Shown here in pieces: positions 1 to 5,681 of a stretch of DNA of 7,822 nucleotides (positions within the stretch are counted from its first letter, which is position 1; each line of letters starts with the position of its first letter). The translations under genes and the position numbers were made by a program. This DNA comes from an uncultured Clostridia bacterium (GTDB lineage Bacteria > Bacillota > Clostridia > Oscillospirales > Ruminococcaceae), in NCBI GenBank assembly GCA_947427325.1, contig CANEHP010000105.1:1-7822 (forward strand), written 5' to 3'. The notes under the pieces are model-generated. The model worked only from the letters and a program-made list of their open reading frames with translations, searched no databases and was not told the DNA's origin.

Positions 1-59
1 GCCTTGTCCTCGGCAAAATCTGCACGAAAATCCACGCACCATTCCTATGTGGACAGACC
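1..59. repeat. partial copy of a modular intergenic repeat, downstream of fabF
   Basis: This non-coding stretch follows the fabF stop and runs off the left edge. Positions 25-55 match 7716-7746 at the other end of the window in the same orientation, at about 25 of 31 positions; both contain CGAAAATCC, then a CACC run, then CCTAT. The reverse complement of 1-20 also resembles 7796-7814, since both read roughly GATTTT-GC-GACAAGGC with small indels. Two independent matches between distant intergenic stretches argue for a dispersed repeat family rather than chance. The full boundaries lie outside the window and no coding capacity is evident. Whether it acts in termination, RNA stability or nothing at all cannot be told from sequence. 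Confidence 0.55.
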
Positions 60-69
60 TTATCTGTCC
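51..69 (-). other. stem-loop enclosing the fabF stop codon
   Basis: GGACAGA at 51-57 and TCTGTCC at 63-69 form a perfect 7-bp inverted repeat with a 5-base loop. The fabF TAA stop (62-60) lies in the loop, so the last two sense codons form one arm. No T-run follows on the fabF strand, so this is not a canonical intrinsic terminator. It might protect the mRNA 3' end or form part of the adjoining repeat. Confidence 0.4.
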
Positions 70-1295
70 GCAGGCAAAAAGCAAAGGCTCACATTATGTC
101 CGCCAAAGCCCAGAGAATTGCTTAACGCTCCCGTTACAGCCATCCTGCGGTTTTCGCCCTTACAGTTGTCAAGATCGCACTCGGGATCGTCCGCTTCAAG
201 ACCCTTTGTGGCATGAACAAGACCGTGCCGCATTTGCAAAGCCACCGCAATGGACTCGACTCCTCCCGCCGCGCCCAAAAGGTGTCCCGTAAGGGATTTG
301 GTACTGTTTATAACAAGCTTGCGTGCATGCTGACCGAATGCGGTTTTTACCGCCTGTGTTTCGGTTCTGTCGTTTATGACCGTAGACGTGCCGTGAGCGT
401 TTATATAATTTATTGTTTCAATAGGTACGCCCGCTTCCTTAACCGCAAACTCCATAGCCTTTGCGCCTCCCTCTCCGCCGGGATCGGGAGAGGTTTCATG
501 GTATGCGTCGCAGGTTGCGCCATAGCCAGCTATTTCCGCATAGATCCTTGCTCCTCTTGCCTTTGCGTGTTCGTACTCCTCTATTACCAAAATTCCTGCG
601 CCGTCGCCTAAAACAAAGCCGCTTCTTTCTTTGTCAAAGGGTATTGACGCCCTGTTTACATCGGTGCTTTTGGTTATGGCATGCATATTGTTAAAGCCCG
701 CAAAGGCAAAGCCCAAACGGCAGGCCTCCGAGCCGCCGGCAAGCACAACGTCCGCATTTCCGTACTTAACGGCTCTGAAAGCCTCGCCCACTGCATGAGC
801 GCCGCTGGAGCAGGCGGAAACAGGGCAGTAATTTACGCCCTTAAAGCCTGTTTTAATAGCCACGGTACCTGCCGCCATATTGCCTATCATCATGGGAATG
901 GTGAAAACGCTTACTCTCTGATTGCCCTTTGTGTGGTAAGTCTGTATCTGCTCGTCGCTGGTGTGAAGTCCGCCGATTCCGCTTCCGATAATAACGCCTC
1001 TTCTGTATGGGTCGATATCCTCAAAGGAAGAGCCTGAGTCCTCCAAAGCTTTTTTGGCCGCATATACGGCATACTGCGCCATTAAATCCGTTCTGCGTCT
1101 TTCCTTTTTGTCAATATACTCGGAGGGGTCAAAATCCTTTACATCGGCAAAAACGCTAAGCTCCTCGCTTTGTTCGGGAAACCACCGACCCAGTGAAAAA
1201 CCGTGGTTTCCCTCCTCTATATTCTTCCAAAATTCATCAAGGGTATTTCCGATAGGGCTTACAACTCCCATTCCTGTTATAACCGCTCTTCTCAT
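60..1295 (-). CDS. fabF: 3-oxoacyl-[acyl-carrier-protein] synthase II (KAS II)
   Basis: This cytoplasmic enzyme elongates acyl-ACP by decarboxylative condensation with malonyl-ACP. The 411-aa product matches the usual FabF length (about 410-413). It opens with MRRAVITGMG. The thiolase-fold active site is complete: nucleophile Cys162 in the SACSSGAH motif, His301 in NAHGTST, Lys333 in the STKS segment, His338 in TGHLLGAAG, and a C-terminal GFGGHN loop. The start at 1295 is chosen because it gives the family N terminus and has AAGGA five bases upstream. A GTG at 1328, with GGAG seven bases upstream, would add 11 residues and is less likely. It is the last gene of the leftward operon, 124 bp after fabG, in the conserved fabG-fabF order. 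That gap may hold a weak internal promoter. Identity is very secure; whether its role is purely FabF (elongation) or also covers FabB functions is unknown. Confidence 0.97.
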   Translation of the reverse strand: MRRAVITGMGVVSPIGNTLDEFWKNIEEGNHGFSLGRWFPEQSEELSVFADVKDFDPSEYIDKKERRRTDLMAQYAVYAAKKALEDSGSSFEDIDPYRRGVIIGSGIGGLHTSDEQIQTYHTKGNQRVSVFTIPMMIGNMAAGTVAIKTGFKGVNYCPVSACSSGAHAVGEAFRAVKYGNADVVLAGGSEACRLGFAFAGFNNMHAITKSTDVNRASIPFDKERSGFVLGDGAGILVIEEYEHAKARGARIYAEIAGYGATCDAYHETSPDPGGEGGAKAMEFAVKEAGVPIETINYINAHGTSTVINDRTETQAVKTAFGQHARKLVINSTKSLTGHLLGAAGGVESIAVALQMRHGLVHATKGLEADDPECDLDNCKGENRRMAVTGALSNSLGFGGHNVSLCFLPADR

Positions 1296-1361
1296 AAGTA
1301 TCCTTTCTGTTTTGTTTGGAGCAATCACGCAAATTCTCCAAATAAAAATCTACACATAATA

Positions 1362-1389
1362 TTTATACCGAATCGGAATCGGCAATCAA
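1362..1389 (-). promoter_or_regulatory. possible internal promoter for fabF
   Basis: On the minus strand TTGATT (1389-1384) and TATAAA (1367-1362) are separated by 16 bp, resembling a sigma-A promoter about 66 bp before the fabF start. The -35 matches 4 of 6 consensus bases and the -10 matches 5 of 6. The same stretch contains four GATT words spaced 6, 7 and 6 bases apart (1393 to 1371), which could equally be a binding-site array or chance. The unusually wide 124-bp fabG-fabF gap makes an internal promoter plausible. Confidence 0.3.
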
Positions 1390-1419
1390 AATCAGCAATA
1401 GCTTTATTCGTTTACCTCA

Positions 1420-2154
1420 TTACATGGAAAGTCCGCCGCTGATTTCAATAACCTGTCCCGTTACATAGGAGGAATCCTTTCCCGCAAGGAAAGAAGCCAC
1501 TCCCGCTATTTCCTCCACAGTGCCGTAGCGCTTCATGGCGATAAGCTCCAAAATCGCTTTTTTCTGCTCGTCGGAAAGCTGATCCGTCATAGGCGTACTG
1601 ATAAATCCCGGAGCAATGGCGTTTACGTTTATCCCTCTGCTTCCCAGCTCCTTTGACGCAGACTTGGTCATACCGATTATAGCCGCCTTTGAAGCGCTGT
1701 AGTTAAACTGTCCCGCATTGCCGTGAAGTCCCGCCACCGAGGACATATTTATTATTCTGCCGCTTCTCTGCTTCATCATAATAGGCGCAACATATCTCAT
1801 CATATTATACACGCTTTTCTGATTTACGGCAATAACCAGATCGTAATTTTCCTCGCTCATTCTTGCAAGAAGTCCGTCACGGGTTATTCCCGCATTGTTC
1901 ACAAGCACGTCGATAGAGCCGAAAAGCTCCTTTACCGCCTTTACCATAGCTTCGACCTGATCGGATTTTGACACGTCGGCGATAAATTTTTCGCATTTTA
2001 CGCCCTGCGCCTTTATCTGCTCCATAATATCGTTGTTTTCAAAGGACTTTTCGCTTATATCGTTTAATGCGATGTCGAATCCGTCCTTTGCCAGCCTTAA
2101 TGCGATTGCCGCTCCTATTCCTCTTGCGGAGCCTGTTATGAATGCTGCTGCCAT
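1420..2154 (-). CDS. fabG: 3-oxoacyl-[acyl-carrier-protein] reductase, short-chain dehydrogenase
   Basis: FabG reduces 3-oxoacyl-ACP to (R)-3-hydroxyacyl-ACP with NADPH, the first reduction of each elongation cycle. The 244-aa length is typical. The Rossmann cofactor motif TGSARGIG occupies residues 7-14, NNAG residues 86-89, and the tetrad Asn111, Ser139, Tyr152 and Lys156 is intact, with Y-S-A-S-K spacing. The C terminus has the VTGQ(V)I-I-GG segment seen in classical FabG. The ATG has AAAGG seven bases upstream. It follows the cysteine hydrolase gene by only 15 bp, so the two are almost surely co-transcribed. Short-chain dehydrogenases vary widely in substrate, but the location between fabK and fabF makes the FabG assignment strong. 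Its N terminus (MAAAFITG) starts directly at the first beta strand, without extension. Confidence 0.95.
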   Translation of the reverse strand: MAAAFITGSARGIGAAIALRLAKDGFDIALNDISEKSFENNDIMEQIKAQGVKCEKFIADVSKSDQVEAMVKAVKELFGSIDVLVNNAGITRDGLLARMSEENYDLVIAVNQKSVYNMMRYVAPIMMKQRSGRIINMSSVAGLHGNAGQFNYSASKAAIIGMTKSASKELGSRGINVNAIAPGFISTPMTDQLSDEQKKAILELIAMKRYGTVEEIAGVASFLAGKDSSYVTGQVIEISGGLSM

Positions 2155-2169
2155 AATTTTACCTTTCCT

Positions 2170-2676
2170 TTACTTAAATTCTGCGCCAAGCTCTTGAAGC
2201 TTTTTGTCCAATTTCCTTTTTCGGTTTGCTCTCAGCTTAAAAGTATCCGTACCTTTGCTGTTCACAATGACCTTATAGCCCTTTTCGACCGCACCCAATG
2301 CCGTCATGGGAACGCAGGCGCCGCCGTCAAGTCCTATTACCTCTACGGTATCTATTCCCTTTTCCTTCAGCAATTTATCCAAGTCGGGATTGGAAAATGC
2401 ATTTCCCTCATATTTTGCAAATTTATAATCCGAAATGATATTTAAGGTCTCGGCGGGTTCGGACTCGAATGTATTCTCGTACATATGAAAGGGAGCAAGC
2501 TTATTGATAAAATTGCGCTTCATATAATTATAGATGTAGATCACCGTATTATCCTTATTTTCCTCAATTATGCCGTTAATGTCGGATAAAAGGTCTTTTC
2601 TGTAATCAAAAAGCTTATGGTGTCTTTTTCCTACAAAAACCTTCTGAACATCAATAACCAAAAGCGCTTTATTCAC
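2170..2676 (-). CDS. isochorismatase-family cysteine hydrolase, substrate unknown
   Basis: This is a 168-aa alpha/beta hydrolase-like protein of the isochorismatase/nicotinamidase superfamily. The expected triad is visible: Asp9 in ALLVIDVQ, Lys88 in the FAKYEGNAF segment, and Cys121 in LDGGACVPMTA. Members hydrolyse small amides, ureido compounds or vinyl ethers. The substrate cannot be read from sequence, and neither nicotinamidase nor isochorismatase is specifically supported. Translation appears to start at GTG (2676-2674), preceded by AGGGGGA with about eight intervening bases; no ATG gives this N terminus. It lies 28 bp after fabK and 15 bp before fabG, so it is embedded in the fatty-acid operon at the place where fabD is common in Firmicutes. 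GC is about 40% by hand count over 2221-2640, below the flanking fab genes. The lysine-rich C terminus (KLRANRKRKLDKK) is unusual-looking and may extend helix 6. Superfamily call is confident; function is not. Confidence 0.82.
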   Translation of the reverse strand: MNKALLVIDVQKVFVGKRHHKLFDYRKDLLSDINGIIEENKDNTVIYIYNYMKRNFINKLAPFHMYENTFESEPAETLNIISDYKFAKYEGNAFSNPDLDKLLKEKGIDTVEVIGLDGGACVPMTALGAVEKGYKVIVNSKGTDTFKLRANRKRKLDKKLQELGAEFK

Positions 2677-2704
2677 TTTACCGTTCCCCCTGTAAAAAGC
2701 AAAA

Positions 2705-3643
2705 TCACTTATTCAGCAATTCTTCCGCTTCCTTAAACATTTCCTCGATCATATCCCTTGCAGGCTCGACCTTCTTTACAAGACCCGCAATAGCGCCGCA
2801 AAGGAAAGAGCCTTCCTCTAAATTTCCGTCTTGGACCGCTTTGCGGAGAGAACCTAAGGTGATCTGCTCAAATTCTTCGGGAGATAAAGAACCGTCCCTT
2901 TCTCCGTTTGCCAGCTTCTTGGAAAACTTTGTCTTGACGTTTCTGCAGGGGTGACCCGTGTATCTGCCCGTTACTATGCTGTCGGTGTCCTTTGCGTCAA
3001 CAACCAGCTGTTTATATGTGGAGTGGATCTGACATTCCTCCGCCGCCAAAAACCTTGTTCCCAGCTGAACCCCCTCTGCGCCTAACATAAAGCTTGCGGC
3101 GATCCCTCTTCCGTCGGCAATTCCTCCTGCGGCGATTACGGGTATCTCCAAAGCGTCCGCCACCTGAGGAACAAGACACATCGTAGTGTTTTCGCCGATA
3201 TGTCCGCCGCTTTCCGTTCCCTCCGCCACAACTGCGTCCGCTCCCGCTCTCTCCATGCGCTTTGCAAGAGCCACCGACGGGATTACGGGAATTACCTTTA
3301 TCCCCGCCTTTTTCCAATTTTCCATAAATTTGCCCGGATTGCCCGCTCCCGTGGTGACAACAGGCACTCCTTCTTCAATAACGAGCTTCGCCAAATCCTC
3401 CGCATTGGGACTCATCAGCATTATGTTCACGCCGAAGGGCTTGCCGTCCGCAGCCGCCCTTGTCTTTCTTATTTGCTCCCTTAAATAGTCAATGGGAGCG
3501 GAGCCTCCCGCAATCAAGCCTACGCCTCCTGCGTTGGTCACTGCGCTTGCGAGTGTGCTTTCCGCAACCCAAGCCATGCCGCCCTGAATTATGGGGTACT
3601 TGCAGCCTAAAAGTTTTGTTATTCTTGTGTCAAGAGTTGTCAT
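2705..3643 (-). CDS. fabK: enoyl-[acyl-carrier-protein] reductase II, FMN-dependent
   Basis: FabK reduces trans-2-enoyl-ACP to acyl-ACP using NAD(P)H and bound FMN, the last step of each cycle, and is unrelated to FabI. The 312-aa product is a TIM-barrel flavoprotein of the nitronate monooxygenase/FabK family. Visible signatures are YPIIQGGMAW (16-25), GGVGLIAGG (39-47), PFGVNIML (69-76), His148 in ESGGHIG (the likely catalytic His), the phosphate-binding AAGGIADGRG (171-180), GAEGVQLGTRF (188-198) and the GHPCRNVKTKF segment (230-240) typical of FabK. The ATG has a strong AAGGAG six bases upstream (3655-3650). Nitronate monooxygenase is the main alternative, but the fab operon context and the family-specific C-terminal half favour FabK. 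FabK enzymes are in general insensitive to triclosan. GC is high (about 55-60% in 3061-3180), in contrast to both adjacent accessory ORFs. Confidence 0.95.
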   Translation of the reverse strand: MTTLDTRITKLLGCKYPIIQGGMAWVAESTLASAVTNAGGVGLIAGGSAPIDYLREQIRKTRAAADGKPFGVNIMLMSPNAEDLAKLVIEEGVPVVTTGAGNPGKFMENWKKAGIKVIPVIPSVALAKRMERAGADAVVAEGTESGGHIGENTTMCLVPQVADALEIPVIAAGGIADGRGIAASFMLGAEGVQLGTRFLAAEECQIHSTYKQLVVDAKDTDSIVTGRYTGHPCRNVKTKFSKKLANGERDGSLSPEEFEQITLGSLRKAVQDGNLEEGSFLCGAIAGLVKKVEPARDMIEEMFKEAEELLNK

Positions 3644-3728
3644 AATGTTCTCCTTATGTTTTTTGCCTTATGGGTTTATGCCGTTTATCTCAAAGGCAAG
3701 CTCCTTTTCCGACAAAAAATGTTTTCCC

Positions 3729-3752
3729 CGCCGTATGCTTTCATATTCGGCG
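3729..3752. other. bulged hairpin in the gap between the 184-aa ORF and fabK
   Basis: The 138-bp gap 3644-3781 holds no credible gene. Within it CGCCG (3729-3733) pairs with CGGCG (3748-3752), and TATG (3734-3737) pairs with CATA (3742-3745), leaving a CTTT loop and a two-base TT bulge. On the operon strand it is followed by GGGAAAAC and then a run of six T about nine bases on, too far for a standard terminator. It could partially attenuate, or act as an mRNA processing/stability element setting fabK level relative to fabH. I see no convincing promoter in the gap. Confidence 0.35.
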
Positions 3753-3781
3753 CTGCAAATTTTTACGCAACGTTTAAAGTA

Positions 3782-4336
3782 TTATCCCGTTATACTTTCC
3801 GTAAAGATTTCCGGCTTTCCCTGGGTTTTATGAAAATCCCTCTTTAAGTCCTCCAGAAAATCCGTCAACTCAAAGTTATATATGTCGTTTATTTTACAAT
3901 CGGCAAATGATTTTGGCAAATATAAATCGTTTTTTAAGAGATATTTTTTTATAATGATATTATTCAAAATCCGATAATCCGAATAAAGCTCCTTTAAAAA
4001 TCCACTGTCGCCCCGTCTGTTCATCATATTCAAATCCGAGTACAAAACATTTCTGAAAATATTGTCCTCTATCAGATGAAAATAATATCCCAAAAATATT
4101 TCGTTCCGAAGAATCACGTCCCGAAATCTGTCATAAAAAGCGTAATAATCAAAAATCCTGTAATATTTCCCTTTTTCCTCAAAGGCTCTGATAAAATGGG
4201 TATTGACCTGCTTTTTATCCGCCTTTATCACTGCGTCGGGCAAAATATGACCTATACGGAAATTATTGACATTATCGAGCCGAATAATCTCCTCAAGCTC
4301 CCTTGATATACAAAGGTGCATAATACGGGAAGCCAT
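3782..4336 (-). CDS. 184-aa unknown, possible zinc-dependent phospholipase C-like hydrolase
   Basis: I do not recognise this gene with certainty. The 184-aa product lacks a signal peptide or membrane segment and so should be cytoplasmic. It shows spaced metal-ligand candidates: His7 in SRIMHL, His30 and Asp34 in IGHILPDA, His47 in THF, Asp63, and His87 with Glu90/Asp91 in GYYFHLIED. The N-terminal SRIMH, the G-LPDA step, a THF motif and a GY-HL-ED helix recall the zinc-dependent phospholipase C / S1-P1 nuclease-like all-alpha fold; this is inference from motif spacing, not a match. Its ATG directly abuts the fabH stop (TAAATG), with GGAG inside the end of fabH, which implies translational coupling. 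It occupies the position where acpP often lies between fabH and fabK. GC is about 34% by hand count over 3901-4320, much lower than fabH (about 45%) or fabK, and the protein is rich in Ile, Asn, Lys, Tyr and Phe. This suggests later acquisition or relaxed constraint. Confidence 0.75.
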   Translation of the reverse strand: MASRIMHLCISRELEEIIRLDNVNNFRIGHILPDAVIKADKKQVNTHFIRAFEEKGKYYRIFDYYAFYDRFRDVILRNEIFLGYYFHLIEDNIFRNVLYSDLNMMNRRGDSGFLKELYSDYRILNNIIIKKYLLKNDLYLPKSFADCKINDIYNFELTDFLEDLKRDFHKTQGKPEIFTESITG

Positions 4337-5344
4337 TTAAAGCTCCATATATACAGATCCGTAAGTAAGACCGCCGCCGAAGCCCACCAAAGCCATCTTC
4401 TTCCCCTCGGCGAGAACGCCTTTTTTGTTTATCTCGTCAAGTATGGTGGGAATACATGCGCTTGATGTATTGCCGTGCTCCTCTAAATTCACATAAACTC
4501 TTTCCTTGGGAACGTCCATGGATTTTAAAGCGGCGTTTATTATTCTTATGTTAGCCTGGTGAGGGATAACCAAATCTATATCGCTTGTATTTACCCCCGC
4601 CTTTTCGCAAACCCTTGCAAAGCTGTCCGCCATAGCGTCTACCGCAAAACGGTAAACCGCCTTTCCGTCCATTTGCAGATAACGGTTCTGCTGAACGGTT
4701 TTAAAATTCTTGTCCTTCAGATAGCCCTCGTAATCGGTAAAGCCCTCCATTGGGATATTGCTTTTATACTCTACCTTGCAGTAGAGGAAGTCAAGAAGAT
4801 CGCTTTTCGCCCCCATAACGCTGTAAAAAGGTTTGTCCGCCGCCTCGACCACGACCGCTCCCGCTCCGTCGCCGAATAAAAAGCAGCTTGTTCTGTCGGT
4901 AAAATCCTGCTGTCGTGTTAAAAATTCGCTGGCTACCACAAGCGCTCTTTTGTGATCTCCCGTGCAAAGGTATCTTCTCGCCATATCAAGAGCGGTTATA
5001 AAGCCTGTGCAGGCGGTATTTATATCGATACACACCGCATTGTCCGCACCGATAAGTCCCTGAATAAGACAGGAGGTGTTAGGGTAAAAGAAATCGGGCG
5101 TACAGCAGGAAAGGATTATCAAATCTATGTCCTTTGCCGTAATACCTGTGTTTTTCAAGGCGTTTTCCGCCGCCGCAGCCCCCATTTGGAAATTCATCTT
5201 GTCGGTGTTGTAAAAACGGCTCTTTATTCCCGTTCTGGTGTATATCCATTCGTCCGAGGTATCCAAAAACTTTGCAAAATCCTCGTTTGTCACGGCTCTG
5301 TCGGGAATATAGCTTCCTGTGCCTGTAATTTTAATACCCTGCAT
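4337..5344 (-). CDS. fabH: 3-oxoacyl-[acyl-carrier-protein] synthase III (KAS III)
   Basis: FabH starts fatty-acid synthesis by condensing an acyl-CoA primer (acetyl-CoA or branched acyl-CoA) with malonyl-ACP. The catalytic triad is Cys112 in NTACTGF, His262 in IPHQAN and Asn292 in EEHGNTSSA. TSDEWI-TRTGI (29-40) matches the conserved CoA-binding region, and GFGGGLTYGS (321-330) is the C-terminal glycine motif. At 335 aa it is about 18 residues longer than the E. coli enzyme (317 aa). The extra length falls between roughly 175 and 220, just before the conserved MDGKAVYRFAV helix. It is the first gene of the leftward operon, about 95 bp from the predicted transcription start. The Shine-Dalgarno site is weak (AGAAAGAAG). 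The next ORF starts at the base after the stop. Primer preference cannot be judged. Secure identification. Confidence 0.97.
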   Translation of the reverse strand: MQGIKITGTGSYIPDRAVTNEDFAKFLDTSDEWIYTRTGIKSRFYNTDKMNFQMGAAAAENALKNTGITAKDIDLIILSCCTPDFFYPNTSCLIQGLIGADNAVCIDINTACTGFITALDMARRYLCTGDHKRALVVASEFLTRQQDFTDRTSCFLFGDGAGAVVVEAADKPFYSVMGAKSDLLDFLYCKVEYKSNIPMEGFTDYEGYLKDKNFKTVQQNRYLQMDGKAVYRFAVDAMADSFARVCEKAGVNTSDIDLVIPHQANIRIINAALKSMDVPKERVYVNLEEHGNTSSACIPTILDEINKKGVLAEGKKMALVGFGGGLTYGSVYMEL

Positions 5345-5382
5345 AATTTTCTTCTTTCTGTTTTGAAAAAAACGATCATATC

Positions 5383-5411
5383 TTGATTTTAAATTGAAAA
5401 TAGTATATAAT
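5383..5411 (+). promoter_or_regulatory. candidate rightward promoter toward fabD-aroE
   Basis: TTGATT (5383-5388) and a perfect TATAAT (5406-5411) are separated by exactly 17 bp, a good sigma-A layout. If used it would give a leader of about 325 bases before fabD, running through the tandem repeat and the inverted-repeat element, and overlapping the 5' part of the fabH transcript on the other strand. The -35 lies in a near-palindrome, TTGATTTTAAATTGAA (5383-5398), in which 12 of 16 positions are symmetric. Confidence 0.4.
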
Positions 5412-5414
5412 ACT
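5402..5414. promoter_or_regulatory. dyad AGTATATAATACT, possible operator
   Basis: AGTAT (5402-5406) and ATACT (5410-5414) form a perfect 5-bp inverted repeat around ATA. The dyad covers the TATAAT of the candidate rightward promoter and lies about 25-38 bases into the predicted fabH transcript, so a bound repressor could affect both operons. TAGTA-N5-TACT loosely resembles what I recall of the operator of FapR, the malonyl-CoA-responsive repressor of fatty-acid synthesis in Firmicutes. No regulator gene is in the window, the spacing is short, and AT-rich DNA yields such dyads by chance, so this is tentative. Confidence 0.3.
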
Positions 5415-5445
5415 CACAAGGAAAAATAAAAATACTATTCACTAT

Positions 5446-5475
5446 ATTTTACCTCAAACACATTGCTTTTGTCAA
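5446..5475 (-). promoter_or_regulatory. promoter of the fabH operon
   Basis: On the minus strand a perfect TTGACA (5475-5470) is followed after 18 bp by TAAAAT (5451-5446), matching 5 of 6 -10 consensus bases. The predicted start site is near 5439, giving a leader of about 95 bases before fabH. A TATAGT six bases further on is badly spaced (23 bp). This is the best sigma-A promoter match I found in the window. Confidence 0.6.
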
Positions 5476-5510
5476 CAGCATTTTTCCGAATTTTAACATA
5501 TATTCCCTCC

Positions 5511-5536
5511 AAAGGCGGCTATAAAAGGCGGCTGTA
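5511..5536. repeat. 13-bp tandem direct repeat
   Basis: AAAGGCGGCTATA (5511-5523) is followed without gap by AAAGGCGGCTGTA (5524-5536), differing at one base, with AAAG starting a third, abandoned unit. It stands out as a GC-rich patch in very AT-rich surroundings, about 40 bp upstream of the fabH -35. It could be a paired protein-binding site or a replication-slippage product. Confidence 0.5.
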
Positions 5537-5570
5537 AAAGCAAATTTTTATTTTTTCTTTTTTTCGTTTA

Positions 5571-5576
5571 TATAAT
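5571..5576 (+). promoter_or_regulatory. isolated consensus -10 hexamer, possible fabD promoter
   Basis: A perfect TATAAT lies after a long T-rich tract (5545-5564). The sequence 17 bp upstream (TTATTT) is a poor -35. If active, transcription would start near 5583, giving a roughly 160-base fabD leader that contains the whole inverted-repeat element. The T tract could act as bent DNA or an UP-like stimulus. Weak on its own. Confidence 0.25.
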
Positions 5577-5609
5577 TTTTCATTTATATATAGAGTACCT
5601 AAAAACCGT

Positions 5610-5681
5610 CAGGATCTGCGCATTTTCGCCAATAACGCAAAATACCGAAAACCCTCCTTAATTTTATAAACGCAGATCCTG
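5610..5681. repeat. 72-bp element with perfect 11-bp inverted ends in the fabD leader
   Basis: CAGGATCTGCG (5610-5620) and CGCAGATCCTG (5671-5681) are perfect inverted repeats around a 50-base interior. Inside, ATTTT-C-GC and GC-AAAAT form a small nested hairpin (about 5622-5640), and ACCCTCCTTA (5651-5660) contains a perfect anti-Shine-Dalgarno word, TCCTT, able to pair with AAGGA of the fabD ribosome-binding site (5726-5730). It could be a structured regulatory leader or a miniature inverted-repeat element. No target-site duplication is obvious. The minus strand carries a strong AAGGAGGG, but only a 13-codon TTG frame follows it. Confidence 0.5.

Noticed and set aside
3012..3317. 101-codon minus-strand frame within fabK, rich in Gly, Arg and Ser
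   Set aside because: It is an out-of-frame reading of GC-rich fabK codons; the low-complexity composition is an artefact.
4952..5386. 144-codon plus-strand frame over the start of fabH
   Set aside because: It is antisense to the catalytic half of fabH, with no plausible ribosome-binding site or family match.
5591..5606. GAGTACCTAAAA as a FapR half-site
   Set aside because: It resembles a remembered half-site only; no symmetric partner lies at a sensible distance.
5600..5645. 13-codon minus-strand frame (TTG start) after AAGGAGGG inside the inverted-repeat element
   Set aside because: The Shine-Dalgarno is strong, but the spacing and start codon are poor, no promoter directs transcription that way, and a peptide this short cannot be supported.
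5610..5681. T-box or known riboswitch in the fabD leader
   Set aside because: No T-box signature (AGGGTGG-ACCGCG type) or recognisable riboswitch core is present; only the inverted repeat is supported.
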